This document shows positions 33,421 through 46,196 of a stretch of 64,000 bases of DNA, piece by piece; the first letter of the stretch is position 1, and every line of letters starts with the position of its first letter. The notes beneath the pieces were generated by a model. The model saw only the letters and a program-made list of their open reading frames with translations, was not told the origin of the DNA and ran no database searches. The DNA is from Diphasiastrum complanatum (lineage: Eukaryota; Streptophyta; Lycopodiopsida; Lycopodiales; Lycopodiaceae). A program made the position numbers and the translations under genes. The DNA lies in NCBI GenBank assembly GCA_029204225.1, contig CM055094.1:8787234-8851233 (forward strand), in the 5' to 3' direction.

Positions 33421-34590
33421 TTGTGCCATTCTAATCCTTTTGTAAGAAGAATTTATCTTATGCATATCCATACTATCTAAGATAATTGATTGAAAACCTT
33501 GCCAATGGAAAGCATTTAAGTCCTCATTATCAGAGTGTTAAACTGGTTATAAAACGGTAGATGCTAGAAAGTAGGAAAAGAAGTATTCAAACATATAAAG
33601 TCTTTACTAGTCATAGAGAATTGATTATCTTCATAAAACAAAGGCATCTTCCTTTTGAACGTAAGAGATTATGCACAAACTGAATTTTGTTTCGAGAAAT
33701 CATACCTGGATGATTGCATATGTGTTTTCTTGTGAGGATGCCATATTAATCCCTCGAGTGCTTTTGTTTTTTTTTTGAATCAAATCATTAATAACATTAT
33801 TGTCAAATAGGATATTTTCATCCTTGTTTAGAAGCATAAATCAAAGTATCGAAGATAGCCATACATCAATTGCTCTATCGAGTAAGAGCAAAGGATATAG
33901 CTATGTACCTATGCAGACGCTTATCAATAAATGGTTCGAAACTGAACCTAACCGAAAAAAGAAGGCCGTAATATTAATCGATGCTACAAGATGTACATGC
34001 TCTCTCCGTTAGTGATTCAAAACTAATATATTCTTTGAAGTAGAAACTAGTCGAAAGTATGCTAGTAGTCGGACAAATACGTGAGAGAAGGCAGAGAGCT
34101 TTGTGCATGTTGTATCATCAATAGTAACAAAAAGTGCAAGATTTATATCCGATCAGGATGGTCTTGAGACCTTGGAAGTCCAATTTCTTCCTCGTGTCTT
34201 TTGAGATCTGCGCGTAGGCAATGAAGGCAATAGCCAACAGACAGAATCAAACTCCATCCAAGTTTGATCATTGCAAATTCAACAAAATAAGAGTTCGTTC
34301 TCGGACTTCCTTCTCAACATGAATGATGGTTTTTGCTAACAATTATATATGACAAGCACCACTATCCAGCGATGGATAGGTTGTTTGTTCAACTGTCTAC
34401 TGAGTTTTGAAAGGTCACTCAGCTTTGTTTCCACCTTTAGCTTCAGCAACAGACTAGAATAAAATTGTGTGGGGAATCATCATCAAATAAAATTGTTACG
34501 GCTTCAACCCCCTTCATCTGAATGAGGTGGTGAGGGCCAAAAATAGCCATATTAAAACAACAATGCTCACACACAGAATTATTCGAGCCC
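33421..34590. other. No gene recognised
   Basis: AT-rich, short unconvincing open frames only. Contains the isolated hairpin TATCCA-GCGA-TGGATA at 34364-34379 related to the 17.4-18.0 kb array. Confidence 0.4.
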
Positions 34591-34592
34591 CA

Positions 34593-34701
<109 letters not shown>

Positions 34702-34899
34702 CCACTCAAGCCTACGTCGTAGAGCTTGGTTGTATGCCTACGTGGTTTGCCATGTGGCAGCTTGCGACAAGCTTGGCAAATAACAGGCCTATGACATGCA
34801 TACGTGGCCTACTACACTGTTGGCTGATTCTGATGAATCCCCAAGATGCTCGGCCAGATGCTCGGGCGCATCTGTTCTGAATAAATCTATTCTGATTAT

Positions 34900-35790
34900 T
34901 CTAGTCTTTTTTGCGTTCTTTTCGTGCTTTTCCGTGTATTTTTCTAGTTTCTTTCATGTGTGTCTCCATTTTCAAATGTGTCTTTCGTGTGTGTCTCCAT
35001 TTAGATGAATCTATTCTGATTCTTCTAGTCTTTTGCGCGTTCTTGTCGTGCTTTTTTGTGCATTTTTCTAGTTTCTTTCGTGCGTGTCTCCATTTTTCAT
35101 GCGTCTTTCGTGTGTGTCTCCATTTTTGCGTTTTCTCCTTGTCTTTTCGAGATATTTTCTAGTTTTCTTCGACACTTTATCTTTTTCTAGATCTTTTTCA
35201 CGACTTTTTTTTTTCCAGTTTTTCGCGACTTTTTTTTTTTTCAAGTTTTCTTCATGACATCGTTCTTTTTCGAGCCTTTCTCGTTTTTTTTCATTTTTTC
35301 GCGTCGTTTCGTTTTCTAGTTTTGTTTGCCAATTTTTCTAGTTTCTTTCGCGCGTGTCTCCATTTTTCGTGCGTCTTTCGTGTGTGTCTCCATTTTTGTG
35401 TTTTCTCCTTGTCTTTTCGAGATCTTTTCTAGTTTTCTTCGACACTTTATCTTTTTCTAGCTCTTTTCGCGACTTTTGTTTTTTCCAGTATTTTGCGACT
35501 TTTTTTTTTTTTCAAGTTTTTTTCGTGACTTCGTTCTTTTTGGAACCTTTCTCGTTTTTTTTCGTTTTTCGCGTCGTTTCGTTTTCTAGTTTTGTTTGCC
35601 TATTTTTCTAGTTTCTTTCGTGTGTGTCTCCATTTTTCGTGCATCTTTCGTGTGTCTCTCCATTTTCGAGATTTCTTTTTGTCTTTTCGAGGTTTTTTGA
35701 GTTTCTTTCATGCTGTTTTTTGAGTTTCTTTCGTGTCTCTTTCCATTATTCGAGATTTGTTCGAGAATTGTTCGAGAATTTTTCTAGATT
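34900..35790. repeat. Pyrimidine-rich tandem repeat, 270-bp period
   Basis: TTTCTAGTTTCTTTCG recurs with GTTTCTTTCG starting at 35071, 35341 and 35611, exactly 270 bp apart, with a partial unit upstream (about 34947). The unit is very poor in A on this strand and contains sub-motifs GTGTGTCTCCATTTT and TTTTTCGCGACTTTT. The open frames crossing it are Phe/Ser-rich and look compositional. Confidence 0.9.
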
Positions 35791-36129
35791 GTTTTTATAT
35801 TTTTTTCTTGATTTGTTTTTAGTTCATCAAGGATAGCCATTGAACAAGAGACATCATGTCGCGTATCTCAAGAATAACTTGTCATTCCTCTATCAATCTT
35901 CAAATCACCTTATACAGAGTTTCGGATTTTTTAGCATATTCCAAATTTGCGAAGTACAGATCATGTCAGAGTTGATTCTTGCATCTCATTGCCATATTAA
36001 CCTTCGAATCAACTATAGCAAGATCGAAACAAATTTAGTTAAAATTTGTTCAATCTTTAGTCCAGTCACATGTTCAACATGTTTTGAGCCAAGCAACCTG
36101 ATCAACAAGCAAACACAGTTTCATCATCT

Positions 36130-36990
36130 CCCTAGGTCGAAGTGGACGAAGGCGCATTCATGGTCAAAGATCAAAGCGCATTTTTGGATGATTCCTGGTT
36201 TTTGGATTCTGGAGAAACTCAACATATGACCAATCAATGTGAGATTTTCAACTCCTACATGCCTTAAAGCACGAAGAAATTTGTTCATCTTGGTGACAAT
36301 AGTACTCACACTATTGAAGGTGAAGGTACTGTAAGATTGCGGTTTCAACATGATCAATTCAAATTACTATCAAAGGTCTTAAATGTTCTTAAACTCTCTA
36401 CAAATTTGTTATCTGTAAGTAGAATTACAGATTTAGGTCATAAGGTAGAATTCGAATCTGATCAATGCAAAATTATTGATAGGAGTAATAAGATCCTTGC
36501 ACTTGGCAAGAGGCATGGTTACTTATATAGATTGGCACATTGTTATTCTGAGTCTGGTTAAGCCTTGACAACGTCTGTTCTAGTCAATAAAGCATTACTA
36601 TGGCATCATCGTTTAGGACACTTGAATTATGCATCTGTTTTGAACGTGTCCAGACAATCCACGGTTCTTGATCTCGACTATCCTTTTGGTAAGGTCGATC
36701 TCCCTGTCTGTCATAGCTGCATCTTTGGAAAGCAGGCTAGGACTCCTTTTAGATCAAACCATAGGCATGCAGCAAAAGATCTGTTAGATGTTGTTCATAC
36801 AGATATATGTGGACCTATGCAAACTCCTTCATTGCTAGATGCAAAGTATTTCATTACCTTTATTGATGAATTCTCTAGAAGAACAATTGTTTATTTTTAT
36901 TAAACAAAAATTAGAGGCTTTCATCAAATCCTCAACATGTATGTTTAAATTCAAGTTTTATAGCCTCAATTATTTTATTCCGAAAAGATT
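36130..36990 (+). pseudogene. Copia protease, pre-integrase and integrase relic, copy C
   Basis: FLDDSWFLDSGETQHMTNQ retains the protease D-S-G; then LSTNLLSVSRITDLG, ALLWHHRLGHLNYASV, CHSCIFGKQAR and VHTDICGPMQTPS...FITFIDEFSRRTIVYFY follow, with stops at 36265, 36559 and 36901. It ends inside the integrase core. Same family as the minus-strand piece at 4351-4860. Confidence 0.85.
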
Positions 36991-37308
36991 GATTCTAAAT
37001 CAATCTTTCAATAATTTTCGGAAGCTATACATGAACCTAAATTATTGCTAACATTATGGATGTTCAAATCTCAATCAAGCAGATATAGCCAGCCAAACAA
37101 CCAAGGGAATTATAACATGTAGAACATTCTACATCAAATAAATTTTTTCACAAGGCACAACAAATGCTTTAACCCAGAATTAGTGAATCCGACTCCAAAG
37201 TTCCCTTGAGAAAATAGCACTCCAACGAGGATGTAAATCGAAGTGCTCACAACTTCCAATCTAATGTAGAACTTGTCTACATTCTATCCAAGACCGCGTC
37301 TTAGCCGG

Positions 37309-37779
37309 GCTCTGATACCAATGTAAGACCACTAGGGAAAACCCCTAAGTTGAGGATAGGAAAACACAACATGAGACACATAGGAGCAAAACCTCCCAAC
37401 CAAACCTAGATCAATCCTGGATCTAGCCATTGAGCCATGCCGTGTGAAAGCAAGAGGAGAAGAGAGCAACTGGTAACTTGAACCAAAATTGTCCCTACCC
37501 CAATATATAGAGAGTAGATTCTTGTGCATGAACCCATGCAATCCAACTATAAATAGGTCACATCTCTTCATGCAATCCTCAAGCCTATATCCGTCACATG
37601 TACATGATGCACTACTCCATATGTCTCAATAGAGTGTTTGGGTCCTCTCAAGGTCATTAGTCACAAATAGGCCTTGATATGGAATTAAATCTCGGCGTGA
37701 CCAATTATCTTGAACACCGGAGGGCCGGCCTACCATATTAGGACTATTCCATGTCCTTAACTGAATATGGCCGTAACAA
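37309..37779 (-). mobile_element. LTR with adjacent primer-binding site, minus orientation
   Basis: GCTCTGATACCA (37309-37320) is the complement of the Met-tRNA PBS. Next to it, 37322-37779 begins TGTAAGACC and ends CCGTAACA on the + strand, giving TG...CA limits in either reading. It is 458 bp with no identified partner LTR. Confidence 0.7.
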
Positions 37780-39714
37780 TAGACCTCTAAGTTGCCATAT
37801 TCATTTGCTTTTCTTAATCTTGAAAATTATTGTACAACCATGAATACAACTATCCAATGTATGTTTGGAATGTTGTTTGCAGTCGTTGTTGGGGCCAAAT
37901 ATGTATGGTTAGCAGTTTCGGTACCGTTAACTCTCCCACAAATGTTGCAATACTAGATTCAAAAGCATACAACATATTTAAAATTTCCACACTCCAAGCT
38001 TACTGAAGTCTAGTTTCCAAAGTTATCAAAGAATTTTTCTTGATATTCATTTAGTATGCCAGGTGTTTCACCTTGATATTATTAGGAGAGTAACTCTCTT
38101 GTAAATTGGCATTTTAGTGCAAGGTTAACTTGAGCTGCATTGATAAAGATTACAAAATAAATTTATTGGAATATATGCCTTCAAAACTAAAATTCACAAA
38201 CCCTCCAAGAGGAGAACTTCTCAAAGGACACAACAACAAAGACAACTCATGTTAGCATTTGGGTACAAGAGAGATAAAAGATTTTGACATTAATTAAAGT
38301 CATTGCACTTGACCACAAAGCATCACAAGATAAGCTCACACATCTATTATTTTCTATATCAGCAACTTGTTTTTCAAGACAGAAAACTCCCATTACAAAG
38401 TAGACAACTGTTGGAAAATTTCATGATTTTTTGGACTGTGGATTAGCTTTGTTAATGTTGTGAAAAGAATAAGAATAGAAATTTTAAAATTGATTTGTGA
38501 GTTGCAATTGCTTTATTGACCCTAGCCATGATATCAAAGTAACAAAGCATTCCAACATATGATTCACACGCGAACTTAACACACTTTTCAGGATCGTCTT
38601 TTCTGACCAAGCCTTACAAACAGACAATAGAGCTTTCTTACTGTTAGAACATGTCTCAAGTTACCTCAGAGAGAAAACCTAAATCAATATACTAAAGGAA
38701 AAAACAAAACACCATACCAAAGTGGGGCTATCTATTGCCATAACCTAGCCAAAAAGAATAACCTAGCAACATTGTGATTGCGGTGCACTGTGTGACCATG
38801 GGAAACCAGTAAATAGTTGTGCTATATTAATGTGCATAATTAGTACGACCCATTTGTTGGCCCAAGATAACAATAGCTAGGAAGATCAAGTATAAATTCG
38901 AAGGACGACCTTTTCTTGTAGACTCAACACTATCACCGCATGACAAGAAACACTAATGAGCGGTACGTTTAAACCAACTAAACCTCCATATCTGAGTGAA
39001 ACCCAAAGCTAGGAGGCCCAAAAAGCGGTGGTTATGAGCTTCATGAAACAACATCTGCTTCTTGTATGAAGGCTTCATGGAAGTCTGATAGACTGTTTAA
39101 GATTGTTGGTAATGTCACTTTTGGTGCTAGGGAGATGTTTGCATAATTTTGTGTGATAGAGGAAGTGCACCCTACTACATATTTTCAGACGCTCTATCCT
39201 CACATGTGTGAAGTTGAGGTGCCAGGCTGAGATGTCAATCATCTTGGCCACTTGGTCTCCCTCCGTACTATACTTTACAGTGCCTAATTTGGTGCACCGT
39301 AGCTCAAGATATGGCCATTTGAAATTTTGGCAGTTTTGAGAGTATATGTACCATGAGGCGATACACCATAGTTTTGACCTAGACGGCGATACACCATTCC
39401 GTAATTGACAAATTGCAGTCAATGTCATGTGCTTTGCATGCCGGACTGACATTAACGTGGTAAGAATAGGAATCGAACTGAATGTCGATTTTTTGGTTTT
39501 GATTGCCTATATACTAATTGTACTTTTTATCAAATTTTTAAATTTACAAAAAATAATTCAAATTTCTCAGTTTTTTTGAATTATGTATGAAATGAACTAA
39601 GATTAGTGATTTGACCATACTGGAGTTAATTTCAATCAAAATTGGTCACAGTTCTTCACTAAAGATTAAGAATATAGATGTATTCGTTAATTATGGTCAT
39701 TTATTTTCTATTTT
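37780..39714. other. No gene recognised
   Basis: AT-rich sequence; the longest frame (39075-39452, minus, 125 codons) has no motif I know. The neighbourhood is all retroelement relics, so this is probably decayed retroelement DNA. Confidence 0.4.
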
Positions 39715-40960
39715 AGATAATTCAAAATGGCTAAAGAAGTTTCAAATCCTGCTGTACCTTCATACATGCAAATTTTCTTGCAATTGAGTACAACGGTCAA
39801 TGACATGAATCATCAGAATAATTTACGAGAATAGCAAATGGAAATTCTGTTGAACCGGAGAAAGTTGTTGTCTTCTTCGAATCTCGGATTCTAGCCTGAA
39901 ACTTATTCGGGGGAGTAAAACTTTGGAAATTAACCTATTTGATTGTGAGCGTGAATGTTCTTTTAGTATTGCTTCTTTCTTGCCTAATGAATTGTTTCGG
40001 TCAACAAGCACCGATTCTCCCAGTTTTGATACAAGGACATAGAGAGTTAGTTAGTTTTCATGATTTAGACCGAGCACGTACAAATTTAAGTTTTGGTTAT
40101 GAATGGTTTTTTAGTAAATCGCCTTCTCTGGCTATTGATTTTGAGAAACATTTTCTCACGGTAGTTACTTTATTTGGCAACAATTTTGTACATCAATCGG
40201 ATGGAATTTCTACAGTTAATATAATGGAAGCATTCGATCATTACAGTATGAAGTTTTTTCAATATTTGCTATTCTTGTTATGGATGTTTCTAGTGTGTAT
40301 CTAAATAGTTGTGAATTTTAGTAATTCTTAACTTAGTAAAGATCCCGAACAAGCAATGAAAAATCAGATTATAAGTAAATTTGAGGATGTTTTTTTATCA
40401 GAGTTACCTCGTGGTGTATCGCCGTCTAGGTCAATATGATAGAGTTAATTCCAAAAAGTCAACCTATCTCTAGACAACCTTATAAGTTCTCCCAGGAAGA
40501 GGAGATAGAGATTTCAAATCAAATAGAACAATATCTGACGATGAGACATATCCAACCCAGTAAGTCACCATGGGACACTCCTGTTCTTCTTAAAGCGAAG
40601 AAGGATGGAGGTTTTCGGATGTGCGTGGATTACAAAGGGTTGAATAAAGTGACTATTAAGAATAAATATCTGTTACGCATGATGGATGACCTTGTAGATC
40701 GCGTAGGAGAGGCTAAATATTTACTAAGATAGTTCTCATAACAGGGTACCATCAGATATAAATTAAATTGGAAGATGTCCAAAAGACTCGATTGTACTAG
40801 ATTTGGCAGTTATGAGTTCGTAGTGTTGTCTTTTGAGTTAAAGAACGTTCCAGCAAGTGATGAATGATTTGTTTCGTCCATATTTGGAGAAGTTTGTCGT
40901 AGTGTTCCTAGATAATATTCTTCTCATAGAACATTTGAGAATTGTCTTGATGAAACTCCG
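39715..40960 (+). pseudogene. Ty3/Gypsy reverse transcriptase relic
   Basis: The open frame 40436-40732 reads [40 protein letters not shown] and [16 protein letters not shown], hallmark N-terminal RT motifs of Gypsy elements. After a stop, degenerate text matches the YHQIKLED, Y-FVV-SF and FLDDIL motifs, with the catalytic aspartates disrupted. The first 650 bp are an inverted copy of 2505-3180. Confidence 0.82.
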
Positions 40961-41145
40961 ATAGGTGGTTCAGTGGTTTTGCTCCACAAATATCCTTTTG
41001 GTTGTTTTGCAACATGATCTAGTCCGATCTTCATAAAGGCGATTCTTATAGTGCTCTTATACCACTGTAAGAATCGCCTTATGAAGATCGGACTAGATCT
41101 TGTTGCAAAACAACCAAAAGGACATCTGTGGAGCAAAACCACCTA
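40960..41145. repeat. Long near-perfect palindrome, about 80-bp arms
   Basis: About 40963-41053 and 41065-41145 are reverse complements with few mismatches, separated by roughly 11 bases. The right arm is the beginning of the LTR-like sequence starting at 41066, so the left arm is an inverted duplicate of that LTR end. Confidence 0.85.
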
Positions 41146-41456
41146 ACCAACAGGAAATGGCTAATCAATACCCTAACCACTTCACCCCCATGCCATGGTG
41201 AATGAATGCAAGAGAGGAGAGGAAACCTGGCTCAAGAAACTGAATTTCCAATAGAGAGATGGGTGAGTTTCCATGGTAGTATTCTCTCTCCAAAGAGAGA
41301 ATATTTCCTTAGGTCTGGCCCTCATATGATTATTAATTATCTCTACAGGCCAAGTCCAGAATGACGAGGCATAACCAATAATCATATACACTGGAGTGAT
41401 CGACTACCAATGTCAAGACTTATTCCAAATCCCACATACTGGACATGGACGTAACA
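41053..41456 (-). mobile_element. LTR-like sequence with degenerate primer-binding site
   Basis: GCTCTTATACCA (41053-41064) is one base off the PBS complement. 41066-41456 begins TGTAAGAATC and ends GACGTAACA, like 37322-37779, and shares its ordering of CATGCC, GCAAGAG-GAG and ACATGG-CGTAACA segments. Probably a solo LTR of a related family. Confidence 0.6.
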
Positions 41457-41659
41457 GTTTGTGGGACCAACAACGAAGGCTACGAATTTGCCAAAACCAG
41501 TTTCGGGCAACTGTTACAACTATGGGAAACCAGGTCATCTTTTACGTGACTATTCGCAGCCACGAAAACCAATCAATACAACCTTGTGAGGCCCAGACAC
41601 ACTTATTGGGGTTAACACATGGATTTAGGACTGTTAATGCATGTGTGGAGTATCAATAG

Positions 41660-41880
41660 CAATGAAAAGTGCTTTTGGAGAACCCCCACGGTGGGGCTTT
41701 AGAGCACGGGCCACGCGTGGGAGGGGTTTGGCCCCGGTGCCCGCCAACGCGTGACGCGAGGCCGTGCTCTGGTGTCCGCTAAAATTGGTGCACGAGAAAT
41801 TTTTTACGGCGCCCCGTCGTCGGGCTGCGATCCCAGGCAGGGCGGGCGGCGCGCGCGCGCGCACACACACACACACGTTC
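41660..41880. other. GC-rich patch ending in (CG)n(CA)n
   Basis: An abrupt island of very high GC in an AT-rich window, with palindromic CCCCACGGTGGGG at 41683-41695, CCACGCGTGG at 41711-41720, and GGCGCGCGCGCGCG merging into ACACAC at 41848-41876. No sensible frame. Origin unknown. Confidence 0.55.
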
Positions 41881-42109
41881 ACAAAAGTGGGTGAGTTTCT
41901 CTATATATCCCCTCTCAGTTCACTTGCAAGATTGCTTATGGGATAAAAATTGATTGCCTGGACACGTGACGTCCGGGCAGCCAGTTTAAAAAAAAAAAAA
42001 CCTTGTGGTCAGGAGGGGCCCGGGACCAAAGGGCCACCATGTTGGCAAGATGCGAGCAACCCCAACCCCCCGGAAACTAAAGGCAAGTCCCATCACAACG
42101 TACAAATTC

Positions 42110-42338
42110 ATGAAACATCAAAACCAGGAGTCAACCAAAAATATCGGCATATAACAAAGTGACACGTGGCACGTCTTATTTCTGACGAGTGCGATGCTGC
42201 CGTGGCAAGGGGCATGCATATAAAAAAAAAAGAAGGGACCAGAAGGAGAGCACAGAGAGTGAAAGAGAGAAAACAAAGAGAGAGAGAGAAGAGAAGAGAA
42301 GAGAAAAGAAAAGAAAAGAAGGGAAGGAGGGAGGAGCG
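42110..42338 (+). promoter_or_regulatory. Promoter and purine-rich leader of the universal stress protein gene
   Basis: GACACGTGGC at 42162-42171 is a G-box/ABRE-like element. CATGCATATAAAAA at about 42213-42226 contains a TATA box and a CATGCA (RY) motif. The 5' leader from about 42240 to 42338 is almost pure A/G. An ABRE-like box would fit ABA or stress control, which is inference. Confidence 0.5.
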
Positions 42339-45300
42339 ATGGGGAAGAAGGTGTTGATCGCTGTGGATGAGAGCGAAGAGAGCGTGCATGCCCTTCACTG
42401 GGCATTGGACAGCAGCGTGGTGCAACAGTCAGATGAGGTTGTGTTGTTCCATGCGCAGCCACACCCTCGTATCTATGCTGCGCCTGCCGGTCCAGGTATG
42501 GTATAATCAGATCATTCTTCTTTTTAATCTGCATTCTTACCTTTATGTACCTTTTCAAGGAACGATCTACAAGTTACTGAAGCACTGGATCGCAAATTCT
42601 GTATTTAATTTATTTTTGGGCGTAGAAAGGCCAGAAGGAGAATGTTTGATGCTTGCACATGAAGTCGTTGTGCAGATTCAAACATTACAAAGTTTCATTG
42701 ATGGGGATTAATGAATACCGATTTCAGCTGAGCATTTGTTAAAATTTGCAGAGAGTTGGGGTTAAATATGACTATTCAACTGAGCATATACTGACACTGC
42801 TTTTTCAGCTAGATTAAGCAATCAAACAATCAGATTTACAAACTACTAAACTATTCTCCTCATGCCTAGGCACGTGCTGGAAATAGGCACTGGGCCCACA
42901 CAGATCCGAGTACTCTTATCGCACCCAAGCTTTCTAGCCATCTACCAAATGCCTAAGCACTTATTAAAAGATCCGTACCAGGGGACACCACATTATTTAA
43001 CATCTCTTATGTGTGGCTGCTTCATTTGCTCATGGGATCAATGAGATCTTTAGCCTCCACCTGGCTGGAATGCCTAACGGCTGCAACACCCCCCCCTTGG
43101 CGAGCTCCAAAATGTGAGTTAACTCCCATTCTGAGCCGTCAAGGGTTTAGCCATATTCTGGTGCTCCTTATAGCTCCAGCACTTCCGCTTAGCAGGCACC
43201 TTTCTTAGCAGCTTTCATTTTGACGGTCCTCACACATCTGCAGGCCATGAGGCTCTGGGTAGGGTTTGGGAAGTCTTCTTGGAGTTCCCCTCGAATATGC
43301 TACATTATTAAGGCTCGTCATTTTTTAACAATGTGGCGTTCTACTCAAAACTATTTCTGATTGATATCCTCGAACAATCAAGATTTGTTGCTTTTGAATA
43401 AGTAGCACGTTGACAAAATTAACAAATAAGTCGAGCTACATTGATTAGCTATATGCTAAATACTTATTATCAGTGAAAAACTTAGAATCCCCGAAGACTC
43501 TTAGTATCAATTATTTTCTCAGGGTGAGCCCACAGTGTCCCACACACCGAAGAAATCGAGCGTGCATTATATGCTTGTCTTGTATTGGCTGGATATCAAG
43601 ATTTGGGCTCTCAAATAGATCTAACTGCTCAATTAAAAAAAAAAACTTGTTTCGTAAGATTTAAGTTATCATAATGAGCTTAATGAATCCTCAAAGTTTA
43701 TGTTCAAAATTATGTAAACATTTTGCTGGATATAAAATTTCTCACGAAAAAAATTAGTTATCATTATCTTGGCAAGCCAGCGTCCTTGAAATTTTTTATA
43801 ATTTTGGTTCCAAAGAATAAATGGTGGTTTTATTCTCGCACACAGTGGGATCTTTTAAACACTGCCACTGGGTACTCTGCTCGTTTACCACACATCTGTG
43901 GCAATATTAGATCTTTACATTCATGGATTTTCTCTGAGAATTATTAAGCCTTCAAATGTTGTCACAGGAGGATTTTTTGTTGCACCAGAATTACTAGCAT
44001 CAATAGAAAAGCATAATAAGCAAACCTCGGAGGTTGTAGTAGAGAAAGCAAAGAATATCTGTGAGGAAAAACAGGTACATATCTTAGTTATATTCAAGGC
44101 ATTTGAGTTGTGATTAGTTTCTGTTCGCAAGTTTTGAGATCTTTGCAAGCTTATTGTGCGTTTTTCAAGTGATTTTCTTTTTATGACACCTTACATGAAA
44201 GTTGAAACTTTCGTTCTCTGTTGGGAATTTGAGCAGATCAATGCCACAGTGATGGTGGGAGTTGGAGATGCTCGTGAGGCCATTTGTGAAACTGTGGAGA
44301 AATTACATGCTGATGTTTTAGTAATGGGGAGTCATGGCTATGGTGCTGTCAAACGGTGAGTTTCTCTGTGATAGCCGTAGGATGTGTAAGCTTGCTGCCT
44401 GCAGCAAGGAAAGCGGCCCTGCCCCCCCTTTCCTGCTTCAGCTTGCTAAGTCCACTTGTATTTGCTATGGATGCTGTGGCTACACACCAGCATCCAAAGA
44501 TCAAAACCTTTGTTCTTGTAGTTATGGGATCCGTGGTCACCGAAATGAATGTTGAATTTCGGATGCCAAATGACTTGCTCTGCAGCAACTAAAGGAAGTG
44601 CAACATCTTTTCTTGTTGATGTCGCCATTACCAGTTATGCACATCTTATTTTGTGCATGTTGTAGACTAATTCATGTTCTGAGGCATTAGTCATGGTCTA
44701 AAATAGTGGAGACATCCCTGAGAAAGCCTATTCTTCTAAAAAGATTCAGTCCCCTTTGTAAAGTGATGTGTAAAGTAATCATTTCCTTTGTAAACATCCA
44801 CACGATCAAGTATGAGTAATGCCCACAGCTTTCCCGTACATTTCTGCTGATAATTAAGATCTACTGCTTGACTATATAGGCTCTTAAAACATCTTCAAAA
44901 TTGGGGATGCCTGCAGAAACTAGCTAGATGAAAATGGAGGATTATGAGGTTAGACATTGTATTGACCAAGGTTGCTTGTTTGATGGGATTTAGTCTGTCT
45001 GAGTGTAGGTGATTTTCTGCTTATCATTCTTTGCTTGGGGGTTATTGGGGAAATTTCACATGTTCTCTTCCTAAACAGAAGTGTATTTGTAGGTTCATTC
45101 TTATCCTACTTTTGGGCAGGAACTCTAAATACCAAATGAGAGGACATCAGAAGTTTTTTCTGCAAGAATCAATATTCTCTGTAAAATCTGAGCTATAAAT
45201 TTTTTTCTTGACAAGATAAATCCAAGTGCATTTGTTCTATTCAGCTTGTTCTAGTGTGATGATTTTGATGTCTGTGGAGAGTATTTATGGCAACAAGGAA

Positions 45301-45921
45301 GAATTTGCATGTGATCTTTGCAAGTCATTTTGTGTGTAATTCCTTCTTCAGAGACCTTTACCAAACGTATTGGTACAAGCCTACAAAAGCACAAGTTAAA
45401 GATTCTAGAAATCATTAACTGTACAGTCACATCTCAGGAGGAGGTTACAAAATGCAAGACATGGTGAGTCCATGTTGCGCTTAGTCAGGCAGTCAGATCT
45501 TATACACCAGATAAGCAAAAATGGTTGATGCGCAAAATTAGGAGCAGAAAAGGACTACAATATTCCTCCCAACCACCTACTTGTAATTTGGCTTCTAAAG
45601 TGAACATGATTTGTTGAATGGCCTGCGGTGAACATAATTCATTGACTGGGTGGCAGAGTTTGGAGACTTAACTGTTTTCTGCTATAGGCGTGCCCTTATC
45701 CTCACTGTTAAGATATTGAGAACCTTGTATTGTTTTCTATCTGAATGCTATCTCCTTGTTTCAAAACTTCCAAATTTTCTAATTGTTAGGCTGAAATATT
45801 GTGCCAATGACGTTATAACTTGTGTCATCTTACTTGTTGCTGCAGGGTTTTTTTGGGTAGTGTTAGTGACTACTGTGTGCATAATGCGAAGTGCTCTGTG
45901 CTCATTGTGAAGAAGAAATAA
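42339..45921 (+). CDS. Universal stress protein A-like protein (ATP-binding type)
   Basis: Four exons join in phase: 42339-42495, 43968-44074, 44237-44355 and 45846-45921, giving 152 residues, normal for plant USP-domain proteins. It starts MGKKVLIAVDESEESVHAL (strand 1 and conserved Asp10). The nucleotide-binding motif G-x2-G-x9-G-S is intact: Gly119-Ser-His-Gly122, nine residues, Gly132-Ser133. It ends SVLIVKKK. Such proteins bind ATP/AMP and act in stress or hypoxia signalling, usually as cytosolic dimers; there is no signal or transit peptide. The start codon is the only ATG that yields the full first strand. No coding neighbour is linked. Introns 1 and 3 (about 1.5 kb each) hold nothing recognisable. 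Confidence 0.93.
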
Positions 45922-46108
45922 TGTTGCTGCAACGGTTCTGAGAAAGATTTTTCTAGAGTCAATTGATCTTTAGGGAAATCTGTGCTGCAGTCACCTTTTC
46001 TACAAAACTCTGCTGCATTCTGTTGTAATGATCCTTTTATGATTAAAGAATATCTATTATCAGCAAAAAAACCGCTTGCCTTTTGGGCAACTTCAAAAGT
46101 GGAAAATA

Positions 46109-46196
46109 GTATCGGCCATGTGTGGGATGGTGGTAGAGGGTTCTTTGGTGTGGGATCGACCACCCATTTCAAACCTCGGCCACACATGGCTGGTAC
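46109..46196. repeat. Small foldback (MITE-like), 88 bp
   Basis: Ends GTATCGGCCATGTGTGG and CCACACATGGCTGGTAC are imperfect inverted repeats. No coding content. Confidence 0.45.

Noticed and set aside
35354-35836. Phe/Ser/Val-rich frames suggesting membrane proteins
   Set aside because: They lie in a tandem repeat with almost no A; hydrophobic composition follows from T-rich codons and the same text repeats every 270 bp.
42840-43250. Nested gene in intron 1 of the universal stress protein gene
   Set aside because: Short open frames only, without motifs, start context or splice support.
46109-46196. tRNA or small structured RNA gene
   Set aside because: The fold is a simple imperfect inverted repeat without A/B boxes or cloverleaf arms.
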